Below, piece by piece: positions 1 to 7,514 of a stretch of 62,743 nucleotides of DNA. The notes beneath the pieces were generated by a model. The model was not told the origin of the DNA. It saw nothing but the letters and a program-made list of their open reading frames with translations, and did no database searches. Location: positions 1-62,743 of the IMG/VR virus record IMGVR_UViG_3300025789_000038; one strand, 5' to 3'. The translations under genes and the position numbers were made by a program. Numbering within the stretch: the stretch's first letter is position 1; each line of letters begins with the position of its first letter. Source of the stretch: a virus.

Positions 1-8
1 TAATAGCA

Positions 9-16
9 TACATTTG
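9..16 (+). promoter_or_regulatory. -7 promoter box at left edge
   Basis: TACATTTG matches the Bacteroidota -7 consensus TAnnTTTG and lies 20 bases before the ATG at 37. The matching -33 box would fall outside the window. Its position argues against the upstream GTG at 16 as a start, because that codon overlaps the box. Confidence 0.4.
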
Positions 17-36
17 TGCATATAAATATAACAACA

Positions 37-504
37 ATGAATAAATACAGCATTGCAGAAAGGGTAGAAGTAGATATAGCCTATCCTGTACTCTATAAAA
101 TAGAGATTGGCAAGAAGTATTATCTACACAAGGGTAAGAGGCTAGAGGATAGCTTAAATAAGTTTTTAGACGACCTATTTAGGGGTGTAAGAGCAAATGA
201 ATACAAAGGTGTATTGCATAAAGCAGTTGACTACTGCAAGAAGTATCCAGCTATACATAAGGTATCAGTAAACGTTGTTTTTAATGGCAATGCAGAGGAG
301 TTGTTGGCATTGGAAGATAAAATATACTTAGAAATGGCAACCGATGATAATAGCCTTAATGACACTAATATACCGCCTTATAAACCCGAATGGATGCTAA
401 AAACCTTCATTAAGAGGTGTGCTAAATGTCCTTCTGTTGGAATTGTTTATGGGGAAGAAATGGTATTTAATTATTGCCCAAAGTGTTCACATAAAATAAA
501 GTAA
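37..504 (+). CDS. Hypothetical protein with C-terminal zinc ribbon
   Basis: A 155-residue protein of unknown function. The last 30 residues carry two CxxC pairs (CAKC and CPKC) about 17 residues apart, the spacing of a zinc ribbon, which suggests nucleic-acid or protein binding. The N-terminal part has a YKIEIGKKYYLHKG stretch that faintly recalls a GIY-YIG-like strand pair, but no catalytic set is visible. I chose the ATG at 37 because the in-frame GTG at 16 overlaps a promoter box. The stop codon abuts the ATG of the RusA gene, so the two are probably co-transcribed and work in recombination or replication. Confidence 0.7.
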   Translation: MNKYSIAERVEVDIAYPVLYKIEIGKKYYLHKGKRLEDSLNKFLDDLFRGVRANEYKGVLHKAVDYCKKYPAIHKVSVNVVFNGNAEELLALEDKIYLEMATDDNSLNDTNIPPYKPEWMLKTFIKRCAKCPSVGIVYGEEMVFNYCPKCSHKIK

Positions 505-1095
505 ATGAAACTGATTGCATTTGTAGAAGGTAAGCCGAAAGCACAACCAAGAATTACTCAAAAGAGTAAGTTTTTATTTGGTCATAGTGTAGAACATTGG
601 ACTAAGATAGATGCTGAAAATAAACGTAAGGGTGAATTAGGGTTACTCAATAAGAAGGGCAATGCTTACAAGCCTACTAGATACGCATATACGCTTCAAA
701 GGCTAACTAATAGCAATAAATATAGGGCGAAAGTATATGAAACAGTTTGTAAGGCTGTAAATGGCGGGGAATACGTTGTCGGGGCTACTAATATACCCAA
801 ACAGAACCTTTTTATATTCTATCTATTCCACGCACCTAAGAGTTGGAGTAAAAAGAAAAGGCTTGCAAATGAATGGAAGTTTCACTTGTTCAAGCCTGAT
901 TATAAAAACATTCTTACGGGGGTTGAGGACGCTTTATATGTAGAAGATAGCGACTGTAATGCTGTTGCTAATTACAAACTATATGTTCCTTGGGAATGCA
1001 AAGAAGGTTTATTAATACTTCAAGACGAAGAAATACATCAGTTTGTAATTAACACAGCAATAGAGGATTATATTAAGGGGGATGCTTGTAAATAA
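505..1095 (+). CDS. rusA: RusA-family Holliday junction resolvase
   Basis: A 196-residue RusA-like endodeoxyribonuclease, expected to cut four-way junctions during phage recombination or before packaging. It has the family's N-terminal G-K-P-x-A-x-P-R signature (residues 9-16). The catalytic acidic cluster is visible as KPDYKN (D132), EDAL (D142) and EDSD (D148, D150), followed by K158. It is longer than E. coli RusA (about 120 residues) because of an insertion at residues 25-95, a common feature in phage members. It starts directly after the preceding stop codon and ends at a strong terminator. Together with the exonuclease/annealase pair on the other side of that terminator it forms a recombination block. 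Confidence 0.88.
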   Translation: MKLIAFVEGKPKAQPRITQKSKFLFGHSVEHWTKIDAENKRKGELGLLNKKGNAYKPTRYAYTLQRLTNSNKYRAKVYETVCKAVNGGEYVVGATNIPKQNLFIFYLFHAPKSWSKKKRLANEWKFHLFKPDYKNILTGVEDALYVEDSDCNAVANYKLYVPWECKEGLLILQDEEIHQFVINTAIEDYIKGDACK

Positions 1096-1130
1096 AAAAG
1101 CCCCGCATTAGTCTTACGGGGCGATTTTAA
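1096..1130. terminator. Bidirectional intrinsic terminator
   Basis: A perfect six-base stem GCCCCG (1100-1105) / CGGGGC (1117-1122) encloses an 11-base loop, with an A run on the left and TTTT on the right. It lies between the convergent RusA and exonuclease genes and can serve both strands. Confidence 0.85.
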
Positions 1131-1146
1131 CTAAAACTAGAACCAA

Positions 1147-2001
1147 CTACTTTTTATTTATCATCATAAACTTTTCGTCAAATTCTGCAAGCCAAGTCCT
1201 GCACATTTCTATACGCTTATACATTGGGTACATATCCCTTTTTATAATAGGTACTTTGTATATTCTTTGTGCTGCGGGGATATTGTCAAATGTCATATTG
1301 TTAATCAACTTCTCTGCCGCTTTTTTGTATTCGGGGTTTTCATCCGTAGCAACATCCATTTCGTATAATAACTTCCTTAATTCGTTCTGAATTATACTGT
1401 CGGGAGTATTTACTAGGGTATGTGCTATTTCGCCTTCTTTTGCCCCTGTTATATCCATATAGCAGTTAATTTGCCAATCATAAACAGGGGGAGTTGGTTG
1501 GTCTATAACATTTAAGAATGTTAATAAATCCCATTTCGACTTGACATCTATGATGTGACTAGCTTCCATTATTGAATTACCTAAGTATATATCGGGAGTG
1601 CCTTTTAAGTATTTATTGCTAACGTGTTCTTCATTTTTCAAGTAAAATTGTCGGTCTGTTAGCGAAAGTAATGTAATACTATCCTGTTCACAGGCATTTC
1701 CCTTGATAGTGTAGCGGTTCTTTTGGCTTGCACTTGTGGGGTCTTTCCCAAACTTAACGTATCCATATACTTCAAGAAGGTGTGTAGTGCAGGTATCAGA
1801 TAGTTTTGGGGGCGCATCCCGTTTCATTATTAGTGATGCCAATTCCTCTGCTTGTTTTTCTGTTAGCTTTGACTTTGCTTCGTAGTCCTCAATTAGTTTT
1901 AATTGGTTGGGGGTTAGGCTACGAGCGTCTTTTGGCTCGGTCATAACTTTGTATGCACTACTGCACCTTATCTTTACTTCATCCCACTTAATTTGTTGCA
2001 T
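1147..2001 (-). CDS. YqaJ/lambda-exo-like recombination exonuclease
   Basis: A 284-residue PD-(D/E)xK nuclease of the YqaJ viral recombinase type, expected to resect double-strand DNA ends and hand single strands to the annealing protein. The motif set is in order: E105 in NACEQDS, D137 in GTPDIY, D152-x-K154 in IDVKSKW, and Q177 in DWQINCYM. The length fits the family. Its start overlaps the end of the upstream Rad52-like gene by 14 bases, indicating translational coupling of an exonuclease/annealase pair (SynExo). The main alternative is a Cas4-like nuclease, but no iron-sulfur cysteine set is present. Confidence 0.85.
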   Translation of the reverse strand: MQQIKWDEVKIRCSSAYKVMTEPKDARSLTPNQLKLIEDYEAKSKLTEKQAEELASLIMKRDAPPKLSDTCTTHLLEVYGYVKFGKDPTSASQKNRYTIKGNACEQDSITLLSLTDRQFYLKNEEHVSNKYLKGTPDIYLGNSIMEASHIIDVKSKWDLLTFLNVIDQPTPPVYDWQINCYMDITGAKEGEIAHTLVNTPDSIIQNELRKLLYEMDVATDENPEYKKAAEKLINNMTFDNIPAAQRIYKVPIIKRDMYPMYKRIEMCRTWLAEFDEKFMMINKK

Positions 2002-2566
2002 CTGTAAGTTCTTTTAGTTTGCTTTCATATTGTTTTTTTAACCCTTTACTGTTGGCTAATAGCTTGTATGTAGATAGTTCATCTAAGTTGGTGCAAGTGC
2101 TTATCATTTGGGATAACCTTTCTTTCTCTTTATCCACATTGATTACCTTTTCTTCCTTTATTACGGGGAGAAATTCAGCCTTTTCTTCCTCTGTTTCGGG
2201 GTTCAAACCCCATCCAAACTGTTTGCCAAGTACTTTAACTGCGTTCATTACGGCAAGGCTTTTACTTGTCGCCGATGGATGTGGGTTGGAAGCTTTGTTG
2301 AGAATAAAGTTAGATGCACCTGATAGTGTTCTTGTTACCTTCTCACCGTTGATGACATAAGAAACAGTAACATCTATTGTACCTGTTACCAATAGCTTAC
2401 GTCCTAGTATTATGTATTGGGGATTGAAGTTAGACGTACTCCATTCATTAGGGGAAAGCTGATTTAGTTTATCCACAATTATCTTGTAAGGGATATACTT
2501 AGCACCGTCTTTAAGTTTAATTTCTTCGGGGGCGGGAGATTGTTGCAACCATTCTTCTACATTCAT
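1988..2566 (-). CDS. Rad52-like single-strand annealing protein
   Basis: A 192-residue phage recombinase of the Rad52/Rad22 superfamily. Residues 20-125 carry the annealing core: YIPYKIIVDKLN, a LLVTGTIDVTVSY strand, and an NPHPSATSKSLAVMNAVK-type helix ending in FGWGLN. The C-terminal third is charged and helical and may contact the partner exonuclease or SSB. The role is annealing of complementary single strands in recombination-dependent replication. The downstream exonuclease start lies inside its last codons, which supports a functional pair. Confidence 0.82.
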   Translation of the reverse strand: MNVEEWLQQSPAPEEIKLKDGAKYIPYKIIVDKLNQLSPNEWSTSNFNPQYIILGRKLLVTGTIDVTVSYVINGEKVTRTLSGASNFILNKASNPHPSATSKSLAVMNAVKVLGKQFGWGLNPETEEEKAEFLPVIKEEKVINVDKEKERLSQMISTCTNLDELSTYKLLANSKGLKKQYESKLKELTDATN

Positions 2567-2577
2567 TTATTTTTAGT

Positions 2578-2889
2578 TTAATCTTGTTCAATTAATTTAG
2601 TTTGTTCCATTACTTCATCAAGGGAGAAGTTTGCATCTGTACAGTCTTTTAGTAACTGCATTAGCTTTTGTAATTCTTCTTGGGTAAAACCAAATCTTCT
2701 AAGGGAATAAAATTGGTACGGGGCGCACGATTCATCTAAGTCTATTTCAGCTATATCACAAGCTATCTCTCTACTAGGTAGTACTGTTAATGTGTAGAGG
2801 ATTGTGTATTCTTGCCCCAACTTTAAACGCTTGTTTAGTGGTATTTCTTTGGGGAAATTAGTGTCGTCAATGCAGATTGCTTTAACCAT
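2578..2889 (-). CDS. Hypothetical early protein
   Basis: A 103-residue acidic protein, function not recognised. The N-terminal half reads as a small beta domain (VKAICIDDTN, LKLGQEYTI) that looks like a short SH3-like fold; the C-terminal half is helical (QEELQKLMQLLKD). It is the first gene of the leftward recombination operon, 27 bases from a well-formed minus-strand promoter. Confidence 0.72.
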   Translation of the reverse strand: MVKAICIDDTNFPKEIPLNKRLKLGQEYTILYTLTVLPSREIACDIAEIDLDESCAPYQFYSLRRFGFTQEELQKLMQLLKDCTDANFSLDEVMEQTKLIEQD

Positions 2890-2915
2890 TTTATTTTTCT
2901 TTTTTTAGTAGGCAA

Positions 2916-2947
2916 CAAAGATATGTTATTGGGGTTTACTTGGCAAA
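2916..2947 (-). promoter_or_regulatory. Leftward Bacteroidota-type promoter
   Basis: On the minus strand TTTG (2947-2944), a 20-base spacer and TATCTTTG (2923-2916) match the TTTG/TAnnTTTG consensus perfectly. It drives the recombination operon. The bases directly upstream of the -33 box carry a TTCACCGATT element shared with promoters on the other side of the non-coding region. Confidence 0.75.
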
Positions 2948-2967
2948 ATAAAATCGGTGAATAGCCC
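2944..2967 (+). repeat. Inverted repeat arm, left
   Basis: Its reverse complement contains GGCTATTCACCGATTT and ends in TTTTG. It pairs imperfectly with the arm at 3855-3877 (shared core TATTCACCGATTT). It overlaps the -33 box of the leftward promoter. Confidence 0.7.
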
Positions 2968-3102
2968 AAAAATAAAAACGCCCCAAGTGAAAACAAGGGA
3001 GCGTACTTACTAAAAAAATCCAAAAAAAATGAATGAAAAAGCAAAGATAAGGTATTATCAAACCCCACCACTAAACGTGCCAATTAGTCACCTCAAAAAC
3101 AA

Positions 3103-3116
3103 TAAAACCCCCTTGC
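3103..3116 (+). repeat. 14-base direct repeat, copy 1
   Basis: TAAAACCCCCTTGC recurs exactly at 3955-3968, where it sits between the -33 and -7 boxes of the rightward promoter. Confidence 0.6.
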
Positions 3117-3854
3117 CAAAATAAACCCATACGCTAACTTCAAAAAAAAAAAAACAAACAAACACTTCCCACAAAAAATACCCAAACTATTAAATCTAAA
3201 AAAAATAACTACCAAAAAAAATATTTCAGCCCACAAATTTTTTTCATCCACACCAACCCCAACTACCCCTACGTCAAAAATGAACGTTCCCCTTTTCAAT
3301 GGGCTTTTTACTTCAAATTTGCCCTCAACTTTTTTTTGGCAGAAAAACAGATACCTTAGTTTTAAAATCTTGCGACTAAGTTGGGGATGCCCGTTACGGT
3401 TGTGACGTTGCGACCTGCCTATGGGTTTTCAGTTTCAGTTTTACTTTGTTGCCGTTTAGATTTTAAGCTATCATTTAGTTATCCATTTTTTACCCTGATG
3501 CCTTGCGTTTGTTTTGTTGCCTTTATTCGTTGGGGAGTGCTTGCGGTTGTTCTTTCCCCTTACCTGCTTGCATCCTTTCCCGTTGGCTTTTAGTTTATGT
3601 GTTGGGGTTAATTGGCTTGTTCTGTTGTGGTTTACTTATCAATAGGGGTTTAGTTGCTTACTTGTTGCCTTAGTGTTGGGGTTTAACTGTTTATTAACTT
3701 ATTGGGGTTATGTCGTTTACTGCCTTTATTGTATATGCCTTTATTTGTGCATTAGACAGGTCAAATTTCGATTTTAAAGGCTTTTGTGTGCATTCTATTG
3801 GCTCGGGTGCTTATCTGCCAAATTTGAGGGTTTTAAACGCTTGCCGATTTTAAC

Positions 3855-3877
3855 GGGTTATTCACCGATTTGTTTTG
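3855..3877 (+). repeat. Inverted repeat arm, right
   Basis: GGGTTATTCACCGATTTG followed by TTTTG; partner of the arm at 2944-2967. Twenty bases after its final TTTG comes TACTCGTG, a degenerate -7 box, so it may mark a second, weak rightward promoter. Confidence 0.6.
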
Positions 3878-3943
3878 ATTAGGTGGGTTTATTCCCTTAC
3901 TCGTGTGCTTATGTGTTGGGGGGTTGGGTGTTTACCGATTAGA

Positions 3944-3975
3944 TTTGGTAGTATTAAAACCCCCTTGCACCTTTG
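3944..3975 (+). promoter_or_regulatory. Rightward promoter for early genes
   Basis: TTTG (3944-3947), a 20-base spacer and CACCTTTG (3968-3975), a one-mismatch -7 box. The preceding bases TTTACCGATT (3931-3940) repeat the element upstream of the leftward promoter. It lies 18 bases before the ATG at 3994. Confidence 0.6.
3955..3968 (+). repeat. 14-base direct repeat, copy 2
   Basis: Exact second copy of TAAAACCCCCTTGC (first copy 3103-3116); here it forms the spacer of the rightward promoter. Confidence 0.6.
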
Positions 3976-3993
3976 TAAAAACATATAAATATT

Positions 3994-4269
3994 ATGGCAG
4001 CAATAGAACATTTAAGAAGGGTTATGAGGGATAATAACCTTGACTATGAACAAGTTTCAGTAGGTCTAAATTGGGGTATTGGGGAAGTCGTAACCCTACT
4101 TCACGGGTATCAAAACCCCACCGAAAAACAAAAAATAGACATCGAAAATTGGATAACCGAAAGCGGTTTAGATGTCATAAAAGTAAGAAAATGGGGAGGT
4201 CAATTCGTTACTTCAAACCCCGAATTATCGAAAATATTGGAAGATTATTACGCCAATTTGAAAAAATAA
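3994..4269 (+). CDS. Probable XRE-type DNA-binding protein
   Basis: A 91-residue protein with a predicted helix-turn-helix in residues 16-50 (LDYEQVSVGL, then GEVVTLLHGYQ, then KQKIDIENWI), the usual spacing of a Cro/CI-like domain. The C-terminal part (WGGQFVTSNPELSKIL) has no recognised role. It is the first gene rightward of the composition-switch region and has its own promoter, so a role in early transcription control is likely but inferred. Confidence 0.65.
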   Translation: MAAIEHLRRVMRDNNLDYEQVSVGLNWGIGEVVTLLHGYQNPTEKQKIDIENWITESGLDVIKVRKWGGQFVTSNPELSKILEDYYANLKK

Positions 4270-4270
4270 G

Positions 4271-4302
4271 TTTGTTTATTCAAAGATAGTGTGCTACCTT
4301 TG
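4271..4302 (+). promoter_or_regulatory. Consensus promoter for the gene at 4320
   Basis: TTTG (4271-4274), a 20-base spacer and TACCTTTG (4295-4302): an exact match to the TTTG/TAnnTTTG consensus. The predicted start of transcription near 4309 leaves a leader of only about 11 bases. Confidence 0.75.
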
Positions 4303-4319
4303 ACGCACATTTGTAGCAC

Positions 4320-4688
4320 ATGGCAAAAAGTAAACCTACGGGAATAAGATTTAGTGAAAGAGCGGCTTTTGCAAAAGAAAAGTTAGGAATAACGGGTAAT
4401 CAAAAATTAGTAGATTACTTCGTAGATAACTTTTGGTTTTCACACAACCCTATTCCTTTGGGAGAAATAAACCCCATAAAAGAAATTTCAGTTGCCAAAA
4501 AGGCAGAAGAAAAAAGAGCAGAGCCTAAAGTAGAGTTGGGTAGTGATGATTTAATTTGGGAAAAGATTGACGAAATAGAAAATGAGAAACGCCCCTCACA
4601 CATAACTGCAACTTGGGCAATAGATATTTATAAAAAAGGCAAAGCGAAAAGAATTTCAGATTTAAAAAAACAATTAAAACAAAAGTAA
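4320..4688 (+). CDS. Hypothetical early protein, possibly ribbon-helix-helix
   Basis: A 122-residue basic protein. The N-terminus (KPTGIRFSERAAFAKEKLG then NQKLVDYFVDNF) has the strand-helix-helix pattern of ribbon-helix-helix DNA-binding proteins; the rest is a charged helical tail rich in E and K. It has its own consensus promoter. A DNA-binding role is inference from pattern only. Confidence 0.65.
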   Translation: MAKSKPTGIRFSERAAFAKEKLGITGNQKLVDYFVDNFWFSHNPIPLGEINPIKEISVAKKAEEKRAEPKVELGSDDLIWEKIDEIENEKRPSHITATWAIDIYKKGKAKRISDLKKQLKQK

Positions 4689-4689
4689 A

Positions 4690-4854
4690 ATGACAAGTCT
4701 ATTTTTTTGTGGTGCAATAATTCCCCTTTTTATAATTCTACTTTTAACATTGGAGATTTCATTTGACTATCTACCAAAAGCAGGGTTATTAGTACTTTAT
4801 TACAATTGGAAGGGGAAACGTTACTCTATTATTTTAATTGATAATTTATTCTAA
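4690..4854 (+). CDS. Small membrane protein
   Basis: A 54-residue frame, one base after the preceding stop. Residues 4-22 form one hydrophobic helix (LFFCGAIIPLFIILLLTL) followed by a short basic, aromatic tail. It fits between its neighbours with no waste, which supports a real gene. A role in the host envelope (for example superinfection exclusion) is possible but unsupported. Confidence 0.5.
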   Translation: MTSLFFCGAIIPLFIILLLTLEISFDYLPKAGLLVLYYNWKGKRYSIILIDNLF

Positions 4855-4855
4855 A

Positions 4856-5047
4856 ATGATTGAAGAAGAAGTTTGGGAACATAACATTACTACTTTGTTA
4901 CATCACCCCCGTTACAAAAGAATAAGTAAACTTGTATCATCTAATAATGATTGGGTAAGACTTAATTATAAGGGGCAAGAACACTTCCTAAAGCCTACTG
5001 ATAGTTGGGATGATATTGTTTCTGTTTGTGATAAAATGTTGAAGTGA
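4856..5047 (+). CDS. Hypothetical protein
   Basis: A 63-residue protein, unrecognised. I chose the ATG at 4856, just after the upstream stop, over an in-frame TTG at 4838 lying inside the previous gene. It is basic in the middle (HPRYKRISKLVSS) and ends in an amphipathic helix. It precedes a tandem terminator. Confidence 0.6.
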   Translation: MIEEEVWEHNITTLLHHPRYKRISKLVSSNNDWVRLNYKGQEHFLKPTDSWDDIVSVCDKMLK

Positions 5048-5060
5048 TTTTTTTTTCTTT

Positions 5061-5106
5061 CCCTACGGGGTTTTATTTTTTTTGTTTTACCCTGCGGGGC
5101 TTTTTT
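5061..5106 (+). terminator. Two short tandem terminators
   Basis: CCCTACGGGG (5061-5070) followed by TTTTATTTTTTTT, then CCCTGCGGGGC (5090-5100) followed by TTTTTT. Both are small stems with U tracts; together they close the 3994-5047 transcript. Confidence 0.65.
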
Positions 5107-5126
5107 AGTTTAAATAACTTTTTTCT

Positions 5127-5648
5127 ATGGTTATATATCGAATAGTAAATGTAAAAAACAGTAGGGTCTATATTGGCTCTACTGTTTGTTTTATTAATAG
5201 GAAGTCCCAACACATAAAGGATTTAATAGAAAAGAAGCATCACAACTTTAGATTACAAAAAGACTTTAATAAACAAGGTATTGATTCTTTTGTATTTGAA
5301 ATATTAGAAACGGGTTATAGAACAAAAAAAGACTTACTACTTAGAGAATACGAATTAATTGCAAAGCTAAAACCTAATGATTATAATATAGATAGAGTAT
5401 TGTCTTTAGAACAAATAGAGCCAACAGAAAAAGAAGATAGAGTTAAACTAGGAAAGACGGGTACTTATATATTCCCGAATAAAAATAAAAAGCCAAATTA
5501 CTTGAAGCTAAAAAAGAATAAAAAGAAAATCAAATTTAAAAAATACAATACGATTATAGAACCACCTAAGAAAGAAATTAAATCAGGAAGATTAAATAAT
5601 CTAAGTGATACTGCGAAAGAATACTACAAACAAAAAATCCCCACTTAA
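5127..5648 (+). CDS. GIY-YIG endonuclease
   Basis: A 173-residue free-standing GIY-YIG nuclease, likely a homing endonuclease. The motif pair is VIYRIVN (residues 2-8) and VYIGST (14-19). The catalytic set follows: the arginine in FINRKSQH (R25, H29), then REYELI (the metal-binding glutamate), and a final YNI asparagine. The C-terminal 70 residues are lysine-rich and probably bind DNA. It sits alone after a double terminator and before convergent genes, as mobile endonuclease genes often do. Confidence 0.85.
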   Translation: MVIYRIVNVKNSRVYIGSTVCFINRKSQHIKDLIEKKHHNFRLQKDFNKQGIDSFVFEILETGYRTKKDLLLREYELIAKLKPNDYNIDRVLSLEQIEPTEKEDRVKLGKTGTYIFPNKNKKPNYLKLKKNKKKIKFKKYNTIIEPPKKEIKSGRLNNLSDTAKEYYKQKIPT

Positions 5649-5690
5649 AAAAGCAGGGATGTAATCTAACCAAAACCAAAATGAAAACAC

Positions 5691-6035
5691 TTAAACCTTT
5701 TCTTCAAAAGTAATTTCTTCCCCTCGATATAAAGCATCAACAAGTTCTTCTACTAAGGCTCTTTTATCGGGAGTTAGTAACGAAATCTTATTCATTATTT
5801 CGGGGATTGCTAACACATCACTACTCCATTCTAACCTAACCCCTTCTCTTACTGCATCGGGGAATGCAGGGATTGTAATAAAATCCCCATAGCACCAATC
5901 TATCTTTTTGATATAACGGGTTGCTAACTTTTCTGCATCTGTTTCGGGCAACTCCCTTTTTAAATCTTCCCAATACTCCCTAGATACTTTAAGGTGGTGA
6001 AAGGCACTTATGATGTTACTTCTTTGTTCGCTCAT
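5691..6035 (-). CDS. Hypothetical protein
   Basis: A 114-residue acidic, mainly helical protein with no motif I recognise (YWEDLKRELPETDAEKLATR and KRALVEELVDALYRG are amphipathic helices). Its start overlaps the stop of the 300-residue upstream gene by 4 bases, so the two are translationally coupled. It is the last gene of the leftward replication operon. Confidence 0.7.
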   Translation of the reverse strand: MSEQRSNIISAFHHLKVSREYWEDLKRELPETDAEKLATRYIKKIDWCYGDFITIPAFPDAVREGVRLEWSSDVLAIPEIMNKISLLTPDKRALVEELVDALYRGEEITFEEKV

Positions 6036-6934
6036 TTTTTTTTAAATTTTTGTTTTATAACATATTCTAACGTCTCATCTCCCCAAATATATTCTATTAC
6101 ATCAACCCAACTTAAACATTCTACTCGTTTCCAATCATCCCCCTCTATATTAAGATTTTTTTTAGTTGGTTGGGGTTTTAATAAATGTTGTACTCCCTCT
6201 AAAGTTTCATCCCACTTATATGACATTTTCTGATACTTTTCATTTTGTAATTCTAACGCATCTAGCCTACTAAAAATATTACTTTGAAAAGTAAACAATT
6301 CTTTTCTACTTTTCTCTAAAGATTCAATCCTTTGTGTTGGTTCAGGCTTCGGTTGTTCGATGTGGATGGATTTAGAAGCAGGACGTATATTAATACACCC
6401 AATGACATCTTTCCCCTTAATGTAATGATACCCATCTTTTGTAGTATAACTGTATTCGCCTCTGAAAACCCCGTCCGATTCATTGTCACCGTATATCTCT
6501 ACTAATTCCCCCTCTTTGGGCTTCCATTCTTGCATTTCATTCGGTCTCGTAATCGCCATATACTCGGAACGGGTGATGAAAGTCTCGCCGTCGCTAAATT
6601 TACTATTATCAGCAGCATAAATACTATTACTAGGGCTATTATCTTTACCCCAATATTTGATACCATCGGTAAAACAATAAGCATCTTCACCTACACGACT
6701 TCTTATATCGTCTTTTACTTCTTGAAATTCTTCGCAATACCACCCATTAGGGTACTTTTCATTTACCAACTCGATAGGGTGTTTACTACGGGGCATTTCT
6801 ACTATTGGTTCGGGAATGGGGGGATTAGACCTAACATAATCATCCCAAACTTTAAACCAATCATTATCTAATTGTTCTGCCAAAAACCCCCTTACATAAT
6901 CATCACTAAATAATTGTTCTTTACTGTTACTCAT
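6032..6934 (-). CDS. Hypothetical protein with C-terminal coiled coil
   Basis: A 300-residue protein without a recognised family. Residues 60-190 form an aromatic-rich domain with NGWYCEEFQE, KYWGKDN and a repeat-like EWKPKEGELVEIYG stretch, which looks like a small beta domain. Residues 200-255 form a likely coiled coil, followed by a short C-terminal domain. A 4-base overlap links it to the downstream gene. It follows SSB, separated by a 125-base gap that contains an inverted repeat. Confidence 0.65.
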   Translation of the reverse strand: MSNSKEQLFSDDYVRGFLAEQLDNDWFKVWDDYVRSNPPIPEPIVEMPRSKHPIELVNEKYPNGWYCEEFQEVKDDIRSRVGEDAYCFTDGIKYWGKDNSPSNSIYAADNSKFSDGETFITRSEYMAITRPNEMQEWKPKEGELVEIYGDNESDGVFRGEYSYTTKDGYHYIKGKDVIGCINIRPASKSIHIEQPKPEPTQRIESLEKSRKELFTFQSNIFSRLDALELQNEKYQKMSYKWDETLEGVQHLLKPQPTKKNLNIEGDDWKRVECLSWVDVIEYIWGDETLEYVIKQKFKKK

Positions 6935-6974
6935 TTTTTTTATTTTTTAGTTTGTTATTAAAAACGCTTTAAGT

Positions 6975-7046
6975 GGCTCAAATTTCAACGATAATTTAAT
7001 TTTGGATACATTGTACACAAAATACATTAAGATTAAAATTTGAGCC
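6975..7046. repeat. 11-base inverted repeat in the SSB downstream gap
   Basis: GGCTCAAATTT (6975-6985) and AAATTTGAGCC (7036-7046) are perfect inverted copies 50 bases apart. They lie between the SSB stop and the next leftward gene. They may be an operator pair or a large hairpin controlling read-through from SSB. Confidence 0.55.
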
Positions 7047-7059
7047 GTGTAGTTAAATT

Positions 7060-7491
7060 TTATAATGGTAAATCATCAGTTGGTTCTACATTATTATTAC
7101 CATAATCTATTTTTGCTCCGTTACCTTGTGGTGTTGTGGTTTGTGTAGATTGTTGCGGTTGTGATATTTCTTTTGATGCAGAAAGTAACCTTACTTCAAA
7201 AACCCTTAATATCAACTGTGCTACCCACTTACCTTGCTTGTTTTGATAGGTTGTTGCTTCGGGCTTGCCTTTTACATAAACCAATGTCCCTTTTTTTAGA
7301 TAGGGGGATATGGCTGTATTCTCAACCCAATAAGCACAACTAATCCAAGTTGATTTTTCTACTTTAACACCATTTGCATCTTTATAACTTTCCCCGTGTG
7401 CTACGTTGAAATTAATGCAATTTTTACCTTGTACGTTTGAGATAGTGCAATCATTCCCAATGTTGCCCACTACTGTCATTTCTAGTACCAT
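7060..7491 (-). CDS. ssb: Single-stranded DNA-binding protein
   Basis: A 143-residue SSB. Residues 1-105 form the OB fold with the family landmarks VVGNIGND, NFNVAHGESY, WISCAYW and KKGTLVYVKGKPE. A Q/T-rich linker follows, and the acidic tip ends in DDLPL, the bacterial SSB tail that recruits partner proteins. It coats single strands at the phage fork and should work with the primase-helicase immediately upstream and with the Rad52-like annealase. Confidence 0.93.
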   Translation of the reverse strand: MVLEMTVVGNIGNDCTISNVQGKNCINFNVAHGESYKDANGVKVEKSTWISCAYWVENTAISPYLKKGTLVYVKGKPEATTYQNKQGKWVAQLILRVFEVRLLSASKEISQPQQSTQTTTPQGNGAKIDYGNNNVEPTDDLPL

Positions 7492-7514
7492 AACTGTTTG
7501 TATTTATTGTTTGA

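Larger units (their letters stand above)
2948..3943. other. Non-coding region with composition switch; candidate origin/control region
   Basis: About 1 kb without a credible gene. On the plus strand, 3121-3300 has about five G residues and is A/C-rich, while 3380-3950 is G/T-rich and A-poor, with repeated TTGGGGTT and TAGGGGTT blocks (for example near 3603, 3643, 3677 and 3702). The switch lies near 3300-3370. Each arm is T/G-rich when read outward, which mirrors the outward promoters at the two ends. Inverted repeats (2944-2967 and 3855-3877) flank it. Such a skew switch at a divergent junction is what a bidirectional origin would show, but an origin is inference; long untranslated leaders or a non-coding RNA are also possible. 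The hydrophobic open frames here are products of T/G-rich composition. Confidence 0.55.

Noticed and set aside
2835-3593. Open frames on both strands (2835-3083 and 3093-3299 leftward, 3381-3593 rightward)
   Set aside because: They are highly hydrophobic with odd residue runs, arising from T/G-rich strands read outward. They overlap promoters or repeats and lack start context.
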